Source of the DNA: an uncultured Lachnospiraceae bacterium
GTDB taxonomy: Bacteria; Bacillota_A; Clostridia; Lachnospirales; Lachnospiraceae
NCBI GenBank assembly: GCA_910585855.1
Contig: CAJUGZ010000140.1
Location: 1 to 10,813 of the forward strand
Length of the DNA: 10,813 nt
Reading direction: 5' to 3'
Part shown: positions 1 to 6,826 of the stretch, in pieces
Layout of the letters: the number at the start of each line of letters is the position of its first letter
How positions within the stretch are numbered: position 1 is the stretch's first letter
Position numbers and translations under genes: made by a program
The notes under the pieces: generated by a model
What the model saw: the letters and a program-made list of their open reading frames with translations, nothing else
The model's database searches: none
What the model was told of the DNA's origin: nothing

Positions 1-26
1 CACATCCTGCTTCCATGCAGGGTGTG
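1..26. repeat. Short hairpin at the window edge
   Basis: Bases 1-10 (CACATCCTGC) pair with 17-26 (GCAGGGTGTG) as a 10-bp stem with one T-G wobble around a 6-base loop. On the plus strand it is followed by A8 rather than T's, so it is not a plus-strand intrinsic terminator. A minus-strand terminator would need A's left of base 1, which cannot be seen. It could be a structure inside the broken gene that follows or the edge of a mobile element. Its role is unknown. Confidence 0.4.
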
Positions 27-27
27 A

Positions 28-234
28 AAAAAAAGGGGCGTGTTTAGCCCGTATAGTAAGAAAGAAGCTGTCTTGTGGTTGGAAAAACCTTCCTTACACC
101 AATTACGTTTTGGCTACAATACGGGCGAATTGCGCCCCGGTCTGTCTGGTTGGATGAATAAAAAGGCAGAAGTCTTAGAACTTCTTGCTTTTTGGAGAGC
201 GGAACAGCAGGCTGCCCAAGGTTTTCGAATCTAG
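28..234 (+). pseudogene. 3' remnant of an unrecognised gene, probably frame-disrupted
   Basis: The open frame 28-234 ends in TAG. Its only usable start is a GTG at 40, placed directly against AAGGGG with almost no spacing, so independent initiation is doubtful. The product from 40 would be 64 residues and rich in Trp, Leu, Lys and Glu, with an amphipathic C-terminal half (for example WMNKKAEVLELLAFW). I do not recognise a family. The same frame is stopped by TGA at 25-27. Losing one A from the A8 run at 27-34 would join it to the frame that begins at base 3, and a -1 slip on that run would join it to the frame from base 2. The DNA is clearly more GC-rich than the genes to its right. It may be the tail of an upstream gene, a decayed gene, or a slippage-dependent product. 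The left edge of the window prevents a decision. Confidence 0.35.
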
Positions 235-264
235 CGTCCTCCGTCCACCATCAAACTTCAAAAG

Positions 265-300
265 ACTTATTAAAGATTGTTATAAAAATCATTAATAAGT
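265..300. repeat. Near-perfect 14-bp inverted repeat upstream of the AEC operon
   Basis: Bases 265-278 (ACTTATTAAAGATT) pair with 287-300 (AATCATTAATAAGT) with one mismatch and an 8-base loop. No T-run follows on either strand, so it is not a standard intrinsic terminator, although it could still mark the end of the transcript from the left. It sits just upstream of the promoter at 313-341, where a regulator operator would also fit. Confidence 0.5.
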
Positions 301-312
301 ACAAAATAAATA

Positions 313-341
313 TTGCATAATATAACATATACGATTATTAT
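313..341 (+). promoter_or_regulatory. Predicted promoter of the AEC-LytTR-GHKL operon
   Basis: A TTGCAT -35 box (313-318) and a TATTAT -10 box (336-341) are separated by 17 bases. Transcription would start near 348, giving a leader of about 110 bases that begins with the first GGCATAT element. A second -10-like TATAAT at 367-372 has no good -35 partner. The region is very AT-rich, so chance matches are possible. Confidence 0.5.
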
Positions 342-348
342 AAAATAC

Positions 349-440
349 GGCATATAAGAAATATATTATAATAGAAAGCTGGCATATCCATTTTTTATTT
401 ATATCTACCCTTTATATGCCAAAAATAAAAAAAATATGCC
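349..440 (+). promoter_or_regulatory. Leader with four GGCATAT/ATATGCC elements
   Basis: GGCATAT occurs at 349-355 and 381-387, and its complement ATATGCC at 414-420 and 434-440. The outer left copy extends to 9 bp of pairing with 412-420. The two left copies are 32 bp apart and the two right copies 20 bp apart, close to three and two helical turns. The last copy ends four bases before the GAGG ribosome binding site at 445-448. This could be a cluster of protein sites on DNA, or alternative stems in the leader RNA that control access to the ribosome binding site. No known riboswitch class is recognised. Confidence 0.45.
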
Positions 441-456
441 AAAAGAGGATCAAACT

Positions 457-1371
457 ATGATTGTACTGCAGCAAATGACAGTTCTTTTTTTAGTAATGAT
501 GATTGGATTTTTTGCTTATAAAAAAGATATTATTGATTCAGCAACAAGTAAAAAATTATCCAGCATTGTCGTAAATATTGCAAACCCTGCTATGATTTTA
601 TCAGGTGTAATCGGCGATACCAGCCAAATTCAAGGAAACGATCTCCTTATTACTGTTACAGCTTCTATTGTACTTTATCTGATATTATTACTGATTGGAA
701 CAGTTCTTCCAAACCTTTTACATGTTCCAAAGAAAAGTGCCGGCGTCTACAGTGTTATGACTATTTTTTCCAATATTGGCTTTATGGGATTTCCGATTAT
801 TTCGGCTGTCTATGGAAGCGGTGCTCTTTTATATGCTTCTATTTTTCTGATTCCTTATAATATCTTAATCTATACTTATGGAATACAGATGATGCAGCAA
901 GGAGAAAAAGAAACCTTTCAATGGAAAAAAGTTATCAATATCGGCGTTGTTTTTTGTATTATTTCTATTTTTTTATTTATTACAAATATACCCCTTCCTA
1001 ACTGGGTAAAAAGTACAATTACTACTCTAAGCAATATGACTGCTCCGCTTAGTATGATGGTAATTGGTTCTTCTTTTGCAACCATGAATCTAAAAGAACT
1101 GTTTTGCGATAAAAAATTATTGATATTCTCAGCAATAAAACTATTAATACTTCCAATTGCAGGTACACTGCTTGCCAAACAGTGGATCGATAATTGGGCA
1201 CTATGTGGTGTAATTATGATTATGCTCAGTACACCAGTTGGAAGTATGACTGCTATGCTGGCACAGGAATACCAAGGCGATTATGCATTAGCATCTAAAG
1301 GAGTAGCTATTACAACCATTTTATCTGTTGCTACAATTCCGATTGTATCGGCACTTGTTATGAACGGATAG
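457..1371 (+). CDS. AEC family transporter (auxin efflux carrier type)
   Basis: This is a 304-residue integral membrane protein of the Mem_trans/AEC family, secondary carriers that usually move small carboxylates or related metabolites. It is nearly all hydrophobic, with about ten membrane segments in two halves. Family hallmarks are NIANPAMIL at residues 40-48, FSNIGFMGFP at 104-113 and the Pro-containing MLSTPVGSM at 256-264; the proline-broken helices of both halves match the family fold. I chose ATG 457 because GAGG at 445-448 lies 8 bases upstream. The in-frame ATG at 436 has no ribosome binding site and adds only seven polar residues. The gene opens the operon, and the LytTR regulator starts 51 bases after its stop. 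The substrate cannot be deduced. Its place beside a kinase that lacks its own membrane sensor suggests, as inference only, that the carrier or its substrate provides the signal. Confidence 0.9.
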   Translation: MIVLQQMTVLFLVMMIGFFAYKKDIIDSATSKKLSSIVVNIANPAMILSGVIGDTSQIQGNDLLITVTASIVLYLILLLIGTVLPNLLHVPKKSAGVYSVMTIFSNIGFMGFPIISAVYGSGALLYASIFLIPYNILIYTYGIQMMQQGEKETFQWKKVINIGVVFCIISIFLFITNIPLPNWVKSTITTLSNMTAPLSMMVIGSSFATMNLKELFCDKKLLIFSAIKLLILPIAGTLLAKQWIDNWALCGVIMIMLSTPVGSMTAMLAQEYQGDYALASKGVAITTILSVATIPIVSALVMNG

Positions 1372-1422
1372 GATTTATACTATAATTAGCAGCAAAAAAC
1401 AAAGAGAGAAGGTGAAAAGCAA

Positions 1423-2118
1423 ATGCGTTACCAAATCGGTATCTGTGATGACGATCCTGTATGGTGCAATCTTTTAAGCAAAATAGTAATTAACTGGGCA
1501 AAACAACAAAATAATCCTATACAGATTATCTGTTTTAAAAGTGCAGAAGAATTTCTATTTCAAGAAGCAGAAAAAACGATACAAATTCTATTGTTAGATA
1601 TTGAAATGAAAAAAATGAACGGAGTAGAACTAGCCGGAAAAATACGTCAAAAAAATAAAGAAATACAGATTATTTTTATTACCGGCTATATGGACTATAT
1701 TCAGGATGGATATGAAGTAGAAGCACTCCATTATCTTTTAAAACCAATTACAGAAGAAAAACTTTCTCTTGTATTAGATCGGGCGGCAGAGCATCTGCAG
1801 TTTTTAGAAAAATCCCTGCTTTTTACTATACGAGGAGAAACGATACGAATTCCTCTGCATAAAATCCGCTATTTAGAAGTGCAGAAAAACTATGTTACCA
1901 TTCATGCACAGGAAGACTACGAGATAAAGCAGACCCTACAGGATCTGGAACGAAATTTAGACGACGGATTTTGCCGTACAAGCCGATCTTTTATTGTAAA
2001 TCTGCATTATATCAAACGAATTACAAAGCAAGAAGTTATTTTAAATGATGGAACAAAAGTTCCTCTTTCCAGGGGAATGTATCACTCCATTAATCAGGCT
2101 ATGATTCATTACTTTTAA
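1423..2118 (+). CDS. LytTR-family response regulator (AgrA/LytR type)
   Basis: A 231-residue two-component response regulator. The receiver domain covers about residues 1-120: the acidic pocket is D9-D10, the phospho-acceptor is D59 (LLLDIEM), and the switch residues are T87 and K107 (LLKP). A LytTR DNA-binding domain follows at about 133-229, including the typical FCRTSRSFIVNL stretch and the C-terminal LSRGMYHSI. Proteins of this family bind direct repeats about one double helical turn apart. The start at 1423 is supported by GAGAAGGTG just upstream. The histidine kinase gene begins 36 bases after the stop, so the two form a cognate pair. Likely targets are the promoter of the ABC genes, where a 21-bp-spaced direct repeat is present, and perhaps its own leader. 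All catalytic residues of the receiver are present. Confidence 0.95.
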   Translation: MRYQIGICDDDPVWCNLLSKIVINWAKQQNNPIQIICFKSAEEFLFQEAEKTIQILLLDIEMKKMNGVELAGKIRQKNKEIQIIFITGYMDYIQDGYEVEALHYLLKPITEEKLSLVLDRAAEHLQFLEKSLLFTIRGETIRIPLHKIRYLEVQKNYVTIHAQEDYEIKQTLQDLERNLDDGFCRTSRSFIVNLHYIKRITKQEVILNDGTKVPLSRGMYHSINQAMIHYF

Positions 2119-2154
2119 CTATCCATAAAATAAAATCAGGAAAGGACTGTCAAA

Positions 2155-2814
2155 ATGTTTCTGCTGTCTAAATATATTAGCAAACAGCTTTCCTCTTATC
2201 AAAATGAACTAATACAGACCCACTATGCAGAAGTAGAAAACATGTATCGGCAGGTAAGAGGATGGCGGCATGATTATCGAAATCATATTCAAGTACTAAA
2301 AAGTTATGCAAAAGAAGGGGATTTTGAAGCAATTCAAAATTATCTAGATGCCCTAGATCAGGATCTTTCTGCCGTAGATACCGTTATCCAAACTGGAAAC
2401 CGAATGGCAGACGCCATTTTAAACAGCAAGATCTCTCTGGCAAAATCTAGAAATATTCCGGTAACTGCAGATGCTCATGTTCCGGTAGAACTGAAAATTT
2501 CAGAGATAGACCTCTGTATCATTATCGGAAATCTATTAGACAATGCGATTGAAGCTAGTTTAGAACTGCCGGAAGATAAGCGAATGATACGTATTTATAT
2601 GGATATAAAAAACACACAGCTTTATATGTCATTTACCAATTTAACCGCCTGCGGAAAACGAAAAAAAATAGGCGGACGCTTTCCTACTACCAAAGGATTC
2701 GATCATGGATTCGGGCTGATTCGAATTGACAACATTGTTGAACGGTATCACGGATACTTAAACCGCAACAGTGAATCAGGTGCTTTTACCACGGAAATCC
2801 TTCTGCCTATATAA
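2155..2814 (+). CDS. Short GHKL-domain sensor histidine kinase without membrane segments
   Basis: A 219-residue kinase of the AgrC-like (HPK10) class. An N-terminal helix probably forms a coiled coil (residues 1-35). The phospho-acceptor His is H39 in RHDYRNH. The GHKL ATPase domain follows, with the N-box at N126-N130 (NLLDNAIEA), TTK at 178-180 and the G-box DHGFGL at 183-188. AgrC-type kinases normally carry five to seven membrane helices before this core. Here they are absent: the regulator stops at 2118, a good ribosome binding site (AGGAAAGGA, 2138-2146) lies 8 bases before the ATG, and no hydrophobic segment is encoded between. The catalytic motifs are intact, so this is a compact kinase rather than a decayed one. 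It presumably senses a cytoplasmic signal or docks on a membrane protein, with the AEC carrier or the ABC exporter as candidates. It phosphorylates the LytTR regulator encoded just before it. Confidence 0.92.
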   Translation: MFLLSKYISKQLSSYQNELIQTHYAEVENMYRQVRGWRHDYRNHIQVLKSYAKEGDFEAIQNYLDALDQDLSAVDTVIQTGNRMADAILNSKISLAKSRNIPVTADAHVPVELKISEIDLCIIIGNLLDNAIEASLELPEDKRMIRIYMDIKNTQLYMSFTNLTACGKRKKIGGRFPTTKGFDHGFGLIRIDNIVERYHGYLNRNSESGAFTTEILLPI

Positions 2815-2819
2815 TTTTT

Positions 2820-2850
2820 ATCCCCTAAAGTATGCAGTTCATCCCCTAAA
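2820..2850 (+). promoter_or_regulatory. Tandem repeat ATCCCCTAAA x2, candidate LytTR operator
   Basis: ATCCCCTAAA occurs identically at 2820-2829 and 2841-2850, exactly 21 bp apart. LytTR regulators such as AgrA bind two direct repeats of about 9 bp with a 12-13 bp gap, which gives this spacing. The second copy ends immediately before the predicted -35 region of the ABC operon, an activator position. I found no further copy in the window. Binding by the regulator encoded at 1423-2118 is inference. Confidence 0.6.
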
Positions 2851-2868
2851 CTGCATACTTTCTTTTTT
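2827..2868 (+). terminator. Intrinsic terminator after the kinase gene
   Basis: A perfect 13-bp stem (2827-2839 with 2849-2861, AAAGTATGCAGTT and its complement) surrounds a 9-base loop and is followed by C and T6 (2863-2868). It begins 13 bases after the kinase stop. It separates the sensing operon from the exporter genes and overlaps the tandem repeat and the next promoter, so termination and activation share the same bases. Confidence 0.8.
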
Positions 2869-2880
2869 ATATGCTAAAAT
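2852..2880 (+). promoter_or_regulatory. Predicted promoter of the ABC exporter operon
   Basis: An extended -10 element, TGC-TAAAAT (2872-2880), lies 17 bases after a weak -35-like TGCATA (2852-2857). A weak -35 with an extended -10 is typical of activator-dependent promoters, and the tandem repeat at 2820-2850 lies directly upstream. The transcription start would fall near 2887, about 25 bases before the ATG. Confidence 0.5.
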
Positions 2881-2911
2881 ACAGATACGAAAAAAGAAAA
2901 GAGGTATTTTT

Positions 2912-4720
2912 ATGGAAGTATCAGAAAACAAAAAAGTCAAATATGGTATGTGGAGTAATGTCTGTTATATGATACAGCAGGCATGGAAAAGCCACAAAAG
3001 TGTATTATTTCTTATTTTTGCTTGGATAGGATTTGATATGACAATTAATTTGCTTCAGCTTTTTATTGTTCCTATTCTCTTAAATAAAATGGAAACCCAT
3101 GTTTCCCTTGAAGAGCTAATCAAAATCATTTTGCTTTTTACTGCAGGACTTACTTTTGCAGGTGCAGGGCGAGCCTATATCCAACGAAATCAATTATTTG
3201 GACGCATCGGAGTTCGAATAGAAATCCTTATGAAAATACATGATAAAATTAATAACACTTCGTATTCTAATTTGGAAGAACAGAAATTTATGAAATTAAG
3301 AGAAAAAGCAAGGCGTTCCACATCTGGAAACAATGAAGCAACAGAAGCGATTTGGCATACTTTGACCAATCTTCTAAAAAACAGTTTAGGATTTTTTCTT
3401 TATTTTTATCTGCTTTCCAAAGTTCATTTTTTCATAATCCTGCTTACAATACTGACGGCATCCATCGGATATTTCCTGACTGCACAGGCAAATACCTGGC
3501 GTTACCGGCATGAAAAAGACGTTGATGATCTCTATCATAAATTAAACTATATCAGCAGCCGGATACGAGATCGTACATTTGCCAAAGATATACGAATCTT
3601 TCAGATGAAAAACTGGCTTTCCGATCTCTATCAGTCCTTTTTAAAAAAATTGCAGCTTTTTTATATACGCAGAGAATGTATTTATTTTGGATCGGATCTG
3701 GCAGAAACTATTCTTCACTTTATAAGAAGCTTCACTGCCTTTGTCTATCTGACCCATTTGGTTTTACAGGGAGAAATCCATGCATCTGAATTTCTATTAT
3801 ATTTTTCTGCCGTAAACGGATTTACTACTTGGATAACAGGAATCTTTTCTGAATTTGCCATCTTAAATAAACAGAGCTTTGATATTTCTCTTATTCGGGA
3901 ATTTCTGGAATACCAAGAACCATTTCACTTTCAAGACGGAAAAACAATTACCCCTGTCAAGGGAGAAACCTATGAAATTGAATTACAAAATGTCAGCTTC
4001 CGCTATCTAGAAGCCAAGCAAAATACATTAAAACATATTAATTTAAAACTAAAAAAAGGAGAAAAACTTGCACTGGTGGGACTAAATGGTGCAGGAAAAA
4101 CCACACTTATAAAACTTATCTGCGGATTTTATGATCCAACAGAAGGATGTGTAAAAATCAATGGACAAGATATTCGCCAATACAACAGAAGCGACTATTA
4201 CCGACATTTTTCTGCAGTATTTCAAGATTTTTCTTTATTTGCTGGCAGTATCGCTGTAAATGTGGCACAGACAGACGAAAAAATTGATATGGAAAAAGTA
4301 AAAACAGCAATCGAAAAAGCTGGATTAAAAGAAAAAATAGAACGGCTGCCGCTTAATTACAATACCCATCTTGGAAAAGAAGTCTTTGACGATGCAGTTG
4401 AACTCTCCGGCGGTGAAATGCAGCGGCTTATGTTAGCAAGAGCCCTTTATAAAGAAGCACCAATTATCCTTTTAGATGAACCGACCTCTGCTCTAGATCC
4501 TTTAGTAGAAAGTGATATGTACCAAAGATACTATGACCTGACAAAAGGCTGTACTTCTATCTATATTTCTCATCGGCTGGCATCTACCCGCTTCTGTGAC
4601 CGAGTTATTCTCCTAGATAAAGGAGAAATTATAGAAGAAGGCACACATGAAAGCCTGATGGCAGCAAACGGAACTTATGCGCATTTATACCATCTGCAAA
4701 GTCAATACTATCAAAAATAA
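2912..4720 (+). CDS. ABC exporter half-transporter (permease plus ATPase), subunit 1
   Basis: A 602-residue type IV (exporter) ABC half-transporter. The N-terminal part (about 25-330) is a six-helix membrane domain. The C-terminal ATPase has Walker A GLNGAGKT (390-397), Q-loop FQDFSLF, signature LSGGE (498-502), Walker B with catalytic glutamate LLDEP (520-524), and the switch His H554 in ISHR. No N-terminal C39 peptidase is present, so it does not cleave leader peptides itself. The start at 2912 is chosen because AAAAGAGG lies 7 bases upstream; the open frame extends back to 2771, but that part overlaps the kinase gene, the terminator and the promoter. The partner gene begins 61 bases after the stop. 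Such paired half-transporters usually heterodimerise and export peptides, lipids or drugs. The substrate is not readable from the sequence. Confidence 0.93.
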   Translation: MEVSENKKVKYGMWSNVCYMIQQAWKSHKSVLFLIFAWIGFDMTINLLQLFIVPILLNKMETHVSLEELIKIILLFTAGLTFAGAGRAYIQRNQLFGRIGVRIEILMKIHDKINNTSYSNLEEQKFMKLREKARRSTSGNNEATEAIWHTLTNLLKNSLGFFLYFYLLSKVHFFIILLTILTASIGYFLTAQANTWRYRHEKDVDDLYHKLNYISSRIRDRTFAKDIRIFQMKNWLSDLYQSFLKKLQLFYIRRECIYFGSDLAETILHFIRSFTAFVYLTHLVLQGEIHASEFLLYFSAVNGFTTWITGIFSEFAILNKQSFDISLIREFLEYQEPFHFQDGKTITPVKGETYEIELQNVSFRYLEAKQNTLKHINLKLKKGEKLALVGLNGAGKTTLIKLICGFYDPTEGCVKINGQDIRQYNRSDYYRHFSAVFQDFSLFAGSIAVNVAQTDEKIDMEKVKTAIEKAGLKEKIERLPLNYNTHLGKEVFDDAVELSGGEMQRLMLARALYKEAPIILLDEPTSALDPLVESDMYQRYYDLTKGCTSIYISHRLASTRFCDRVILLDKGEIIEEGTHESLMAANGTYAHLYHLQSQYYQK

Positions 4721-4781
4721 TTTTCATATTTAATGTCAAAAATATAGAGCTTTATCTATAAAAAAAGAAAGGATTTTACCT

Positions 4782-6680
4782 ATGAAAAAAGAAACAAAAA
4801 AAGAACAGCTTTCATGGAAAGAAGCTTTTCTTCTCAATCAGCGTGCTATAAAAATTTGGTGGAATTTATATCCGCAAGTATTTCTATCTGATGCAGCTTA
4901 CCAGATCACTTCTATCTTTATTTCCTATTTTACAATCTGGTTCTCTGCCCGTATTATTGAAGAATTAACCAGCAGCAAAGATTCTCGCCGCCTGTTTTCT
5001 CTTATTTTAACACTATTAACTATTAATTTTATACTTGGTATTCTAAATACTATATGCAAACGCTGGCATACCGTTGTAAATGATATGGCTTATGAAAAAC
5101 TAGACTATTACTACAATGAAAAAATGCTTTCTATGGATTTTATATCTATGGATCACACACATACACATGATTTATTTTCTCAAATTAAACAAAATGCCAA
5201 CTGGTCAGACTGGGGACTAAACAAACTTTTACCGCTTTTTGGAGATATGATAAAAGCTATATTTGGCATTTTTGCTGCGATTGCTCTGTCATGGCAGTTA
5301 TTTGTACTGCCTATTCCAAAGCAAGCGAACCAACTTCTCTGGATGAACCATCCTCTTTTTCATTTACTGCTTTTACTGCTCTTATTTGGTGCTGTACTGC
5401 TCTCTCCCGCCATCAGTAATCAAGCAGGCAAGTACTGGTCAAAATATGCAGAAAGTGCCAGATTTGGCAACCGGGTATTTGGCTTTTTCGGATGTATGGG
5501 ATATGAACAAAAGCGTGCCTTAGATATACGAATCTATGAACAAAACAGTATGTGCCGCAATGGAATGATAAAAAATAACACATTTAGTACTCATTCTCCG
5601 ATTGCACAAGCTGCACGAGGAAATATGGGAATTTTATTTGGCACAGCCGACGCTGTCAATCGAATTTTTACCGGATGTATCTATCTGTTTGTATGTCTAA
5701 AAGCTTGGGCAGGTTCATTTGGAATAGGCACTGTTACACAATATATTAGCGCTGTCACTATGCTCTATGAAAATATTGCTTCTATTCTGCTATTTTTAGG
5801 ACAAATGCGCACAAATGCCCCCTTTTTGCAGACAACCTTCGAATTTTTAGATATTCCAAATACCATGTATCAGGGAAGTTTAACAATAGAAAAAAGAAAT
5901 GACTATCACTATGAAATAGAATTCTGTCATGTTAGTTTTCAATATCCCGGAACAAAAGAATATGCCCTAAAAGATGTCAATATAAAATTTCAAATAGGGG
6001 AAAAACTAGCGATTGTCGGAGAAAACGGATCTGGCAAAACTACCTTTATCAAATTGCTCTGCCGGCTCTATGATCCTACAGAAGGAGAAATACGATTAAA
6101 TGGAATTGATATCCGAAAATATAATTATCTTGAATATATCTCTATCTTTTCCATTGTATTTCAAGATTTTAAATTACTTGCTTTTCCTCTCGGGCAAAAT
6201 GTAGCAGTAGGAATAAATTATCAAAAAAAATCTATTGAAGACTGCCTAAAAAAAGTAGGATTTGATAAACGGCTTCATTCTATGAAAGATGGAGTAGATA
6301 CTTATTTATACAAAGAATTTAATAAAAACGGAGTAGAAATCTCAGGAGGAGAAGCACAAAAAATTGCGATTGCTCGAGCATTAAATAAAAACACTGCTTT
6401 TTTAATACTAGATGAACCAACTGCAGCATTAGATGCTGTTGCAGAATATGAAATTTATACAAAATTTAACGAAATTGTTGGAGAATGTACTGCCATTTAT
6501 ATCAGTCATAGATTATCTTCCTGTCGATTCTGTGATAAAATCATTGTATTCGAACGGGGCAGTATCTGTCAGCAGGGAAGCCATAAAAAACTTCTAACTG
6601 ATCCAAAAGGAAAATATTATACCCTTTGGCATACACAAGCACAATATTATGAAACTAAAAAAACACCAAAATCAGAATAA
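4782..6680 (+). CDS. ABC exporter half-transporter (permease plus ATPase), subunit 2
   Basis: A 632-residue half-transporter of the same architecture as its upstream neighbour but clearly diverged from it. The membrane domain spans about residues 25-350, with a very hydrophobic Leu-run segment near 190-205. The ATPase has Walker A GENGSGKT (413-420), Q-loop FQDF, a slightly altered signature ISGGE (520-524, Ile instead of Leu), Walker B LILDEP with catalytic E545, and switch His H576. Both ATP sites of a heterodimer therefore look competent, unlike exporters with one degenerate site. A cluster H125-T-H-T-H129 lies in the cytoplasmic loop after the second helix, where the first coupling helix is expected. 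AAAGGA at 4768-4773 supports the start. No terminator-like structure lies between the two ABC genes, so they are probably co-transcribed. Confidence 0.93.
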   Translation: MKKETKKEQLSWKEAFLLNQRAIKIWWNLYPQVFLSDAAYQITSIFISYFTIWFSARIIEELTSSKDSRRLFSLILTLLTINFILGILNTICKRWHTVVNDMAYEKLDYYYNEKMLSMDFISMDHTHTHDLFSQIKQNANWSDWGLNKLLPLFGDMIKAIFGIFAAIALSWQLFVLPIPKQANQLLWMNHPLFHLLLLLLLFGAVLLSPAISNQAGKYWSKYAESARFGNRVFGFFGCMGYEQKRALDIRIYEQNSMCRNGMIKNNTFSTHSPIAQAARGNMGILFGTADAVNRIFTGCIYLFVCLKAWAGSFGIGTVTQYISAVTMLYENIASILLFLGQMRTNAPFLQTTFEFLDIPNTMYQGSLTIEKRNDYHYEIEFCHVSFQYPGTKEYALKDVNIKFQIGEKLAIVGENGSGKTTFIKLLCRLYDPTEGEIRLNGIDIRKYNYLEYISIFSIVFQDFKLLAFPLGQNVAVGINYQKKSIEDCLKKVGFDKRLHSMKDGVDTYLYKEFNKNGVEISGGEAQKIAIARALNKNTAFLILDEPTAALDAVAEYEIYTKFNEIVGECTAIYISHRLSSCRFCDKIIVFERGSICQQGSHKKLLTDPKGKYYTLWHTQAQYYETKKTPKSE

Positions 6681-6743
6681 AACTCCATTCGGCTTTCGAC
6701 GCCCCTTTCGAAAAAACAAAATTTATTTTATAGAAGAAAGACA

Positions 6744-6772
6744 TTGCATAAAATGAAAAACTTTGTTATGAT
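6744..6772 (+). promoter_or_regulatory. Predicted promoter of the membrane protein / C-S lyase pair
   Basis: TTGCAT (6744-6749) and TATGAT (6767-6772) are separated by exactly 17 bases in the 146-base gap after the second ABC gene. Transcription would start near 6779, giving a leader of about 48 bases. The -35 box is identical to the one predicted for the AEC operon. No convincing terminator for the ABC operon is seen in 6681-6743, so some read-through is possible. Confidence 0.6.
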
Positions 6773-6826
6773 TATCCTTATAAAATAATTTATTATTTAT
6801 CAAAGGAGGTCCAAAAAACAAAAGCT

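Noticed and set aside
379..390. CTGGCATATC shared between the AEC leader and the hairpin at 8821
   Set aside because: A 10-base match between two AT-rich sites in a 10-kb window is expected by chance, and the second copy is explained by the hairpin.
436..456. Upstream ATG giving the AEC protein seven extra residues
   Set aside because: It has no ribosome binding site and adds polar residues before the first membrane helix; ATG 457 has GAGG 8 bases upstream.
416..460. 14-codon leader peptide (MPKIKKICQKRIKL) whose TGA overlaps the AEC start codon as ATGA
   Set aside because: The overlap is suggestive of translational coupling, but no ribosome binding site precedes ATG 416 and the Lys-rich content is what an A-rich leader would give by chance.
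1376..1386. TATACT/TATAAT -10-like boxes between the AEC and LytTR genes
   Set aside because: The only -35 candidate (TTGTTA, 1355-1360) is at a poor distance (15 or 20 bases), so a separate promoter is not supported.
2771..2911. N-terminal extension of ABC subunit 1 into the kinase gene
   Set aside because: It would run through the kinase 3' end, the terminator and the promoter; the start at 2912 has a proper ribosome binding site and begins a normal exporter sequence.
6681..6720. TTCG-containing repeats after the second ABC gene as a terminator
   Set aside because: The possible stems are only 3-5 bp and no T-run follows.
6753..6788. 11-codon ORF between the ABC operon and the membrane protein gene
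   Set aside because: It lies inside the predicted promoter and has no clear ribosome binding site.
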